NCBI GenBank assembly: GCA_016930115.1
Contig: JAFGHN010000026.1
Coordinates: forward strand, 1-5,692
DNA from: Spirochaetales bacterium
Lineage (GTDB): Bacteria > Spirochaetota > Spirochaetia > ARS1246
Direction: 5' to 3'
Length of the DNA stretch: 5,692 bases
The position numbers and the translations under genes were made by a program. This document shows, in pieces, positions 1-5,692 of the stretch (position 1 is the first letter of the stretch; each line of letters starts with the position of its first letter). The notes beneath the pieces were generated by a model. That model was not told the origin of the DNA and made no database searches. It saw only the letters and a program-made list of their open reading frames with translations.

Positions 1-500
1 AGCGGAACATTCAACCAGAAAACGGACCGCCAGCCGAGCGCCTCCACCATCCACCCGCCGATGTTCGGGCCGATGATCGCCCCCACGGGGAAAATACTTG
101 AAAACAGTCCGATGTAGCGCTGCCTCGCCTCCGGAAATTCGTCACTGACGATTCCGGCGGCGCAGGGCATGAAACCACCCCCACCGATAGCCTGTATCAC
201 CCTCGCGCCGATCAGCAGGTACACATTGGGAGCCAGGGCGCACAGAATAGAGCCCACGGTGAAGAGGAGCGCATACGCGACAAAGGAAGCCCTCCGGCTG
301 AAAATCTCGCTCAGCTTTCCGGCCAGCGGCATCACGATGGTCTGCACCAGCTGGTAGGCGGTCAATATCCACCCCGCCAACACCAGCGTGGTATTGAGAT
401 CGGACATGATGACGGGAAAGGCGACTGAAGCGGAGGAATGACTGATGGAAGCGAGCAGCAAGGAGAGACCGACGACGCCAAAGACGATGTATCTGCGCAT
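1..500 (-). CDS. MFS transporter, DHA2 (14-helix) drug exporter family, N-terminal part; 3' end beyond the window
   Basis: This is an inner-membrane, probably proton-driven exporter; the substrate cannot be told from sequence. The frame runs open from an ATG at 500 to the left edge, giving 166 residues of a protein usually near 450-550. The N-terminus MRRYIVFGVVGLSLLLASIS forms the first membrane helix. Family marks follow in order: AGWILTAYQLVQTIVMPLAG (residues 42-61, helix 2), the motif-A-like loop GKLSEIFSRR (61-70), helices 3 and 4 around 71-110, and the motif C antiporter signature GAIIGPNIGGW (about 140-150) in helix 5, leading to the conserved WRSVFWLNVP (157-166). The Asp usual in helix 1 of this family (LDxTIVNVALP type) is absent; the matching stretch reads HSSASVAFPVIMSDL. 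A weak Shine-Dalgarno AAGAG (509-513) lies 8 bases before the ATG. The helicase stop codon is 91 bases upstream on the same strand, so co-transcription is possible. The family call is firm; the substrate is unknown. Confidence 0.9.
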   Translation of the reverse strand, partial: MRRYIVFGVVGLSLLLASISHSSASVAFPVIMSDLNTTLVLAGWILTAYQLVQTIVMPLAGKLSEIFSRRASFVAYALLFTVGSILCALAPNVYLLIGARVIQAIGGGGFMPCAAGIVSDEFPEARQRYIGLFSSIFPVGAIIGPNIGGWMVEALGWRSVFWLNVP

Positions 501-529
501 GTGTATTACTCTTAGAAGGTTCTCATGGT

Positions 530-546
530 ACGGCTTTTTGAACCGT
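530..546 (-). other. Small hairpin in the helicase-exporter gap
   Basis: Read on the minus strand, ACGGTT and AGCCGT can pair around the loop CAAAA, giving six pairs including one G-T wobble. It sits about 45 bases after the helicase stop and about 30 bases before the exporter ATG. No T-run follows on the transcribed strand, so it is not a standard intrinsic terminator. It may be chance, a weak processing site or an mRNA stability element. I see no good -35/-10 pair elsewhere in this 91-base gap. Confidence 0.25.
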
Positions 547-591
547 TCGGCTATCCGGTGTCGGCGGCGATAGTTCTTCCACCGCCCTTCC

Positions 592-3500
592 TTACTCGAA
601 CAATCCGACTATCTCGTCTTTCGACAGAGATTTAAACATCGAAGTATCTTCTCCGATGACGTTTTTCACCAGCTCGCGTTTGGTGTCCTGGAGCTCGAGT
701 ATCCGTTGTTCGATAGTGTCTTCACTAATAAATCGATATGCGAAGACAGGCCTGGACTGGCCGATACGGTGGGTCCGGTCGATTGCCTGGCTCTCTACCG
801 CCGGGTTCCACCATGGATCGACGAGAAACACATAGTCGGCTTCAGTGAGGTTTATCCCGACTCCACCCGCCTTCAGGCTTATTAGAAAAACGCTTACTTC
901 AGGATTGTTCTGGAACTCGTCGATAACGGTCTTGCGTTTCCCGGAGGATATCGATCCGTCGAGATAGCAGTACGCCCACCGCTCCTGCTCAACGCGCTCC
1001 TTCAGCATCTGCAGAATGCGGACGTACTGGCTGAATACGAGTATCTTGTGACCTTTTGAAACGCTCTCATCAAGCTTCTCGATAACCGCGTCGAGCTTGC
1101 TCGATTGGGCCGGACCACCGACGAGGCTTGGGGCAATCGCAGCCTGTCTGAGCTTGGTGAGCGCGGTGAGAATCGCATTTGCCGCCATAAACGGTGTGCT
1201 GGACGCGAGGAGCCCTTGCACCTCGTCACGGAGCTTGCCTTTTAAGGCGTTATAGAATTGCCTCTCGACCGACGAGAGGGAGACATCAATCGACACTTCG
1301 TCTTTCGCCGGCAGGTCGGCGGCTACCTGCTCCTTGGTTCTCCTGAGTAGGAAGGGGCGCAGCTTCGCACGAAGAGTTTCTATGGTGTTCTCATCGCCGG
1401 TGGAAATACGCTTTCTGAACCTTCTCAGGAAATCGGTCTTTGATCCGAGGAGTCCCGGATTGAGTATGCTCATGATGCTCCAGAGCTCCTGGATGTTGTT
1501 CTCGACAGGCGTCCCCGACATGGCAAGAACACGATCGAAATGTAGTTGACGGACGGTCTTGTGCGATTTGGCCGCCGGGTTCTTGAGCGCCTGGCTTTCG
1601 TCAAGAATAAGTTGAGACCAGGTGACCGGCTCGAAGAGGTCGATATCACGTTGAAGGGTGTGATAACTGGTCACCACAACGCCGCGATAGGCTGCCACTT
1701 CAACCCGGTTAGCCGGCCGTTCCGGTCCGATGTGCGGATACGCCGGCATGGCCGGGAGAAACCGTCCGATTTCACGGATCCAGTTTGGGATAGTCGATAC
1801 CGGCGCAACAACAAGATACGGGCCGGGAACCCCCTGTTCCTTAAGATGCGCGAGCAATGCGATCGCCTGTATGGTTTTCCCGAGACCCATATCATCGGCA
1901 AGGATACCGCCAAAACCGAACTCCGCGAGAAATTGCAGCCACTTCACGCCCGACTTCTGATACGGCCTCAGAGTACCGATCATTCCCCGGGGAAGGCGGA
2001 ACCGTTTTGTATCGAAGCCGTTATTGAGTCTGGAGATGGCAGACCGTATACGCGTCAGGTCGAAATTGTCTCCGGCCTCGATAACATCTTCGATTTGTGA
2101 GATGGTGGCCAGATCGAATCTGCTGATCTGTATCGACTCTTTGCCCCGTTTACCCGATTTGTATAAGAGCCGCAGCCGCTCCAACGTTTTCATATCGAGG
2201 AGCCGGTATTCGCCGTTGACGGAAACGGTTCCCCGGATCAAATCGATGTCTCCCGGCGATACGTCATGATTCTCTATTCTGATCTTCAGGTCGAGCCAGT
2301 CTATGCCGGATGAAGCAACGATATTGAACGAACCAGCCTGCCTGATCGGCTTGTTGTCTCCTTTCAGAAAAAGACCGACGCCCGCGTCAAAGCAAGTTTC
2401 GCCGTACCGAAACAGAAACTCCGGGATATCCATCTGTAAGGAATATCCGTGAAAGCTGCTGAAGTCATTGGCGCAGAGTTCGAGGAACCACTCCAGCAGC
2501 GCCCGCTCCGCCGGGAAATCTCTGCGATGTACATGCAGGGTATCGTCAATACGAGTATCGGTAACAAGCGCGGCATCCAACCTGGATTCGATAGTCCGGC
2601 TGCCGTAGCTAAGCGCCGGATGGACGACGATTCCGCCGCTCCTTGCCTCAAGATAGAGTGCCAGCGCCGGTTGCGTACGCTTGATCGCTATCTTTCCGTC
2701 CGGCGGAACAATCTGCAAAAACGAAGACGTTAGTGCATCGGATAGAGACCATATTTCATCCAGCGTAAACCTGCTGTACCGGGGAAGAAGCCGCGTCAGG
2801 TACCGAGCGTGAAGTGTATCAATTTTTGTATAATAGATTATGTTATCAGGCCCGGTGTAGAAGTACGGCCCGATTCCAGACTCCCCGTATTCGATGGCGT
2901 CCGCAGGTACGGGGTCCTTTTGAGTTCCGGAAGATTCAAACACAAACCGCGGTGTAAAAAACGGAGCATCACGCTCCTGCAGCCCACCGAATTCAAACGA
3001 AACGCGTACACCCTGCAATTCCTCTATAAAAACCGGAGTATAGGAGTTGTTTTTTTTCAGAACGACACGCAGATTTCGGTTATTCACCAGGTGCGGGAGG
3101 ACGTAGCCGAAGGGCACGGCCTTCGCGTTGGAATCCAGTAGCCAGGTCAGCAGATTCCGTTCGGAATCGGTAAGAGGCAGGAAATTCTGACTATCGCGAT
3201 ATGACTCGTGTCGTCCCGGATCGCCATCCTTTTTTATATATCGCGCTCCGGGGGTGACGACCAATGGATCCCGGGTAGTTGCATCTCTGCGGCCGCGATA
3301 AGCGTCGCTCATCTCGACGAGAAAAACCAGCGTGTAGTTCCCGGCTGCACCGCCTTCCTCTGCGGAGACCTTGGGGGGTCCGGGAAACAGGATATCCCGC
3401 CTTGAATGACTGTAGTTATTAAGGACATCTCCAGGAGACGTTATCCCGCGGGGTTTCTTTCTAGAGATTTTCGAAAGGTCGAACAGAAGCTCTTCATCCG

Positions 3501-3885
3501 TGTTCCGGTTGTCCCCCGGGCTCTGCGAGCCTGGTTTCTTGCCGCTTATCGGTTTTACGACACGTTTACCGGAGTAGTCGATCAGCGAAAAAATGCCCTG
3601 TTCCACACCCGTTATCAGAGCCGCGCCGACGTGTTTGCAGTGTTCGTCCCAGTCGTACGGGCAGTCGCATTTAGCTTCAAACTCACCCCGGTATCCGGCG
3701 GGCCGGATCATCACCGTGTATTCGTTATCACCCGAACCCAAAACAGAGAAGAAGTACCGCTCATTCTTGTCCTTCCCGGTCCGGTTCACACCAAGGAACG
3801 TTACCCGATTCGAGCGGGCGTATTGCTGCGCGCGATCCCAGATGACGTCAGAGAATAGTGATTCGAAATCTGAATCTATGAACAT
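592..3885 (-). CDS. SWIM zinc finger SNF2-family DEAD/DEAH-box helicase (ATP-dependent DNA translocase)
   Basis: This 1097-residue cytoplasmic protein is predicted to move along double-stranded DNA using ATP. SNF2 motors usually remodel protein-DNA complexes rather than unwind strands. Near the N-terminus is a SWIM zinc motif, CDCP...HCKH (Cys73, Cys75, Cys83, His85). A basic low-complexity linker (about 102-154) and a long divergent region (to about 630) follow; in related bacterial proteins this region holds the SNF2_assoc domain. The motor begins at LRPYQKSGVKWL (about 639-650). It has motif I DDMGLGKT (Lys670), Ia VVAPVSTIPNW, II DESQ (762-765), III MSGTP (789-793), IV ILVFSQY (about 948-954), V AGGVGINLT (1006-1014) and VI QAIDRTHRIGQ (1033-1043; arginine fingers 1037 and 1040). 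All motifs look intact, so it should be active. The ATG at 3885 is preferred over an upstream in-frame TTG at 3963, because it has a Shine-Dalgarno and starts the conserved-looking MFIDSDFESLF. The length is typical of the SWIM-SNF2 group. The cellular role is unknown, and no defence or repair genes flank it. Confidence 0.93.
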   Translation of the reverse strand: MFIDSDFESLFSDVIWDRAQQYARSNRVTFLGVNRTGKDKNERYFFSVLGSGDNEYTVMIRPAGYRGEFEAKCDCPYDWDEHCKHVGAALITGVEQGIFSLIDYSGKRVVKPISGKKPGSQSPGDNRNTDEELLFDLSKISRKKPRGITSPGDVLNNYSHSRRDILFPGPPKVSAEEGGAAGNYTLVFLVEMSDAYRGRRDATTRDPLVVTPGARYIKKDGDPGRHESYRDSQNFLPLTDSERNLLTWLLDSNAKAVPFGYVLPHLVNNRNLRVVLKKNNSYTPVFIEELQGVRVSFEFGGLQERDAPFFTPRFVFESSGTQKDPVPADAIEYGESGIGPYFYTGPDNIIYYTKIDTLHARYLTRLLPRYSRFTLDEIWSLSDALTSSFLQIVPPDGKIAIKRTQPALALYLEARSGGIVVHPALSYGSRTIESRLDAALVTDTRIDDTLHVHRRDFPAERALLEWFLELCANDFSSFHGYSLQMDIPEFLFRYGETCFDAGVGLFLKGDNKPIRQAGSFNIVASSGIDWLDLKIRIENHDVSPGDIDLIRGTVSVNGEYRLLDMKTLERLRLLYKSGKRGKESIQISRFDLATISQIEDVIEAGDNFDLTRIRSAISRLNNGFDTKRFRLPRGMIGTLRPYQKSGVKWLQFLAEFGFGGILADDMGLGKTIQAIALLAHLKEQGVPGPYLVVAPVSTIPNWIREIGRFLPAMPAYPHIGPERPANRVEVAAYRGVVVTSYHTLQRDIDLFEPVTWSQLILDESQALKNPAAKSHKTVRQLHFDRVLAMSGTPVENNIQELWSIMSILNPGLLGSKTDFLRRFRKRISTGDENTIETLRAKLRPFLLRRTKEQVAADLPAKDEVSIDVSLSSVERQFYNALKGKLRDEVQGLLASSTPFMAANAILTALTKLRQAAIAPSLVGGPAQSSKLDAVIEKLDESVSKGHKILVFSQYVRILQMLKERVEQERWAYCYLDGSISSGKRKTVIDEFQNNPEVSVFLISLKAGGVGINLTEADYVFLVDPWWNPAVESQAIDRTHRIGQSRPVFAYRFISEDTIEQRILELQDTKRELVKNVIGEDTSMFKSLSKDEIVGLFE

Positions 3886-3892
3886 GGCTTTT

Positions 3893-3897
3893 GACCT
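3893..3897 (-). promoter_or_regulatory. Ribosome binding site that decides the helicase start
   Basis: On the minus strand, AGGTC precedes the ATG at 3885, with 9 bases between the AGG core and the start codon. The longer reading frame could begin at a TTG (3963), 26 codons further upstream and directly after an in-frame TAA. Those 26 codons overlap a candidate -10 box and a perfect hairpin, which fits leader sequence better than coding sequence. Confidence 0.55.
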
Positions 3898-3915
3898 AGA
3901 ATGCAGATTAGAGTA

Positions 3916-3930
3916 TTCCGCTTTGCGGAA
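3916..3930 (-). other. Perfect hairpin in the helicase mRNA leader
   Basis: TTCCGC and GCGGAA form a perfect six-pair stem around a three-base loop (AAA on the minus strand, TTT on the plus). It lies 30 bases upstream of the helicase ATG and downstream of the candidate promoter, so it would be in the 5' untranslated leader. Neither strand has a T-run after it, so it is not an intrinsic terminator. As an inverted repeat it could also be a DNA operator half-site pair or simply chance. The position is suggestive only. Confidence 0.35.
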
Positions 3931-3963
3931 AAGTCCCTCACTGATTGTGCCCTGGCATAGCAA

Positions 3964-3992
3964 TTAGTAGACAATGCAAGAGATTGCGTCAA
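3964..3992 (-). promoter_or_regulatory. Candidate sigma-70-type promoter for the helicase gene
   Basis: On the minus strand, TTGACG (3987-3992, five of six matches to the -35 consensus) is followed after exactly 17 bases by TACTAA (3964-3969), a weak -10 with three matches. Shifting one base gives ACTAAT with four matches at 18-base spacing. The expected start of transcription near 3957 would give a leader of about 70 bases containing the hairpin and ribosome binding site. The -35 and spacing are good and the -10 is poor. The sigma factor consensus of this organism is unknown. Confidence 0.4.
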
Positions 3993-4114
3993 CAACAATC
4001 CGCGGTTCGGCATACCCGCGCCGCTGGGCTGTCGGATCGCCCTCGTTTACAGACGGACAAATTCACAGTTGTATTTTAGATTTGGCTCGTTGTATTGCAA
4101 CCGTCGGCACAGGT

Positions 4115-4141
4115 TCCGACTGCGTACTGAAACGCAGCGGA
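4115..4141 (-). terminator. Candidate 3' hairpin/terminator of the carboxykinase transcript
   Basis: Starting 21 bases after the carboxykinase stop codon, the minus strand can fold TCCG-CTGCGT / ACGCAG-(T)-CGGA into ten Watson-Crick pairs with one bulged base and a six-base loop (TTCAGT). The place is right for a transcript end, and the candidate helicase promoter lies about 120 bases further on. There is no T-run behind it, so release may need Rho, or the stem may protect the 3' end instead. The rest of the 3886-4162 gap shows no gene I can support. Confidence 0.4.
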
Positions 4142-4162
4142 GAAAGCGGGATCGCGAACAAT

Positions 4163-5692
4163 TCAACTGACAGGGATTTCGTCATCCACCCCAAATCGTC
4201 TGCATAACCGCTGATACTGCTGCCATAATTCCACAGGGAGGCGTTTGCCGAATTGGATGAAGAATTCCTTGTGCCCGTTGAGCTCCTCGACCCAGGTTTC
4301 ACGATTGATACTCAACAGGGCGTTTATGTTTTTTGAGGAGTCTTCGAGGCCCGTCAAATCAAGGCTTTCCGGCGTCGGGACAAATCCGATGGGTGTTTCC
4401 ATGGCCTGGGCTTCTCCCCTGCACCGGGCAAGTATCCATTCGAGAACCCGCAAGTTTTCTCGATAGCCCGGCCACAGGAACTTCCCCTGCTCATCTGTCC
4501 TGAACCAGTTGACATGAAATATCTTGGGCTGATTCTTCATCCGCAGCCCCATGAAGAGCCAGTGCCGGAAATAATCCGCCATGTTGTATCCGCAGAACGG
4601 CAACATGGCCATCGGATCCCGGCGCACTTCGCCGATCTTGCCAAACTGAGCGGCGGTGCGCTCAGAGGCCGTGGTAGCGCCGACATACACGCCGTGCTCC
4701 CAATCAAAAGCCTGATAGACTAAAGGAGCGACGTGTGCTCTGCGCCCACCGAATATGATGGCCGAGATAGGGACTCCGTGGTGCTGCTCGAGTCGAAAAG
4801 AGACCGACGGGCATTGGGAAATGGGGGCGGTGAACCGGCTGTTCGGATGCGCGCCGGTGACAATATTGCCGTTTTCATCCTTCTGTCCGGGTCTCCACGG
4901 GTTTCCCTTCCAATCGAGTCCTTCAGGGGGCGGGTCCCCGTCGCCGTCTTCCCACCAGACGGTACCGTCGGGCTTCAGAAGCACATTCGTAAATATCGTG
5001 TTCTTCTTGATAGTCTCCATGGCATTGGGATTACTCTGATAATTGGTCCCGGGGGCGACTCCAAAAAATCCCGACTCAGGATTGATTCCCCACAAACCGC
5101 CGTCTGTATCTATTCGCATCCATGCAATATCATCGCCCACGGTCCATATTTTGTATCCTTTGTGAAGCAACGGCTCCGGCGGCAGAAGCATGGCGAGATT
5201 GGTCTTGCCGCAGGCACTTGGAAATGCCGCGGCCACATACATGATCCTCCCGTTGGGCTCCTCCACACCAAGGATGAGCATGTGCTCAGCCATCCAGCCC
5301 TCTTGATGCGCCATAAAACTGGCAACGCGCAGCGCGAGACACTTCTTACCAAGGAGCACGTTCCCGCCATATCCGCTTCCCACGCTCCAAATCGTATTAT
5401 CTTCCGGGAAGTGAAGAATGAGCCGCCGCTTGATATCGAGGTCCGCTTTGCTGTGGAGGCATTTGGTGAACTCGCCGCCGGTGCCCAATTGGTCAAGCAC
5501 TTCTTTACCCATGCGGGTCATGATCCGCATATTCAAGACTACGTAGATGCTGTCGGTCAGTTCCACACCAATCTTGCTAAAGGGAGACCCGACAGGCCCC
5601 ATGGAAAAGGGAACCACATACATGGTGCGTCCTTTCATAGAGCCTGAAAAGAAACCACCAGCCTTACGGTAACCGTCTTCCGGGCTCAGCCA
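4163..5692 (-). CDS. pckG: Phosphoenolpyruvate carboxykinase (GTP), 5' end beyond the window
   Basis: This cytoplasmic enzyme interconverts oxaloacetate + GTP and phosphoenolpyruvate + GDP + CO2, at the gluconeogenic/anaplerotic node. The frame is open to the right edge, giving 509 residues; the family is about 600, so roughly the first 100 are missing. An ATG at 5638 is internal: the in-frame residues before it, WLSPEDGYRKAGGFFSGS, match the family pattern leading into MKGRTMYVVPFSMGP. In fragment numbering, the substrate and metal region is SGYGGNVLLGKKC (Tyr108, Lys116-117), and His137 is in MAEHMLILG. The P-loop is FPSACGKTN (157-165, reactive Cys161). Metal ligands are in GDDIAW (Asp187-188). 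Other marks are NPESGFFGVAPGTN, NSRF (Arg286), FGGRR (Arg317-318) and the guanine pocket NWFR...KFLWPGY (Trp396, Phe397, Phe405, Tyr410). These assign it to the GTP class, not the ATP class. The C-terminus is complete, ending DDEIPVS. One pocket Phe is Tyr here. A hairpin follows the stop codon. Confidence 0.96.
   Translation of the reverse strand, partial: WLSPEDGYRKAGGFFSGSMKGRTMYVVPFSMGPVGSPFSKIGVELTDSIYVVLNMRIMTRMGKEVLDQLGTGGEFTKCLHSKADLDIKRRLILHFPEDNTIWSVGSGYGGNVLLGKKCLALRVASFMAHQEGWMAEHMLILGVEEPNGRIMYVAAAFPSACGKTNLAMLLPPEPLLHKGYKIWTVGDDIAWMRIDTDGGLWGINPESGFFGVAPGTNYQSNPNAMETIKKNTIFTNVLLKPDGTVWWEDGDGDPPPEGLDWKGNPWRPGQKDENGNIVTGAHPNSRFTAPISQCPSVSFRLEQHHGVPISAIIFGGRRAHVAPLVYQAFDWEHGVYVGATTASERTAAQFGKIGEVRRDPMAMLPFCGYNMADYFRHWLFMGLRMKNQPKIFHVNWFRTDEQGKFLWPGYRENLRVLEWILARCRGEAQAMETPIGFVPTPESLDLTGLEDSSKNINALLSINRETWVEELNGHKEFFIQFGKRLPVELWQQYQRLCRRFGVDDEIPVS

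Noticed and set aside
142..372. A 76-codon minus-strand open frame
   Set aside because: It is out of frame with the exporter, which has clear membrane helices and motifs in the frame starting at 500.
530..546. Intrinsic terminator between helicase and exporter
   Set aside because: The stem is short with a wobble pair, and no T-run follows on the transcribed strand.
1546..2100. A 184-codon plus-strand open frame
   Set aside because: It is antisense to the helicase motor around motifs I to II and has no recognisable protein features.
592..3885. Helicase as part of an anti-phage defence system
   Set aside because: SNF2 proteins occur in some defence systems, but here the neighbours are a metabolic enzyme and a drug exporter, with no methyltransferase, nuclease or phospholipase-D partner in the window.
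3406..3967. Two overlapping plus-strand open frames (150 and 124 codons)
   Set aside because: Both mirror the helicase N-terminus and SWIM motif; neither has independent support.
3974..4207. A 77-codon plus-strand open frame in the intergenic gap
   Set aside because: Its composition is unlike a protein, it has no clear ribosome binding site, it runs into the carboxykinase gene on the other strand, and it covers the candidate promoter and 3' hairpin.
4733..5647. A 304-codon open frame on the plus strand
   Set aside because: It lies fully antisense to the carboxykinase, whose motifs are unmistakable. The translation is rich in His, Arg and Pro with no family resemblance, as expected of a mirror frame.

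Overview
The window is ordinary bacterial chromosome with three protein genes, all on the minus strand. In transcription order (right to left) they are a GTP-type phosphoenolpyruvate carboxykinase (5' end lost at the right edge), a large SWIM-zinc-finger SNF2-family helicase (complete), and a 14-helix-type (DHA2) major facilitator drug exporter (3' end lost at the left edge). The short intergenic gaps and Shine-Dalgarno-like sites point to a bacterium. The phylum cannot be fixed from three widely distributed families. The wording of the carboxykinase and exporter gives a weak impression of a Chloroflexota-like or similar environmental anaerobe, and this should not be relied on.

Region by region: 1-500 holds the N-terminal 166 residues of the exporter. 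501-591 is a 91-base gap with a small hairpin and no convincing promoter. 592-3885 is the helicase. It has an N-terminal zinc-binding SWIM motif, a long divergent middle region, and a C-terminal two-lobed SNF2 motor with all classical motifs intact. 3886-4162 is a 277-base gap that appears to carry a hairpin closing the carboxykinase transcript, a candidate sigma-70-like promoter for the helicase, a perfect small hairpin in its leader, and its ribosome binding site. 4163-5692 is the carboxykinase.

No functional link between the three genes is evident. The carboxykinase is central metabolism (oxaloacetate to phosphoenolpyruvate, using GTP) and seems separated from the helicase by its own 3' hairpin and a new promoter. 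The helicase and exporter could be co-transcribed. I saw no mobile element, CRISPR array, RNA gene, toxin pair or defence cluster. The least-explained parts are the helicase's roughly 550-residue middle region, the intergenic hairpins, and a substitution in the carboxykinase nucleotide pocket.
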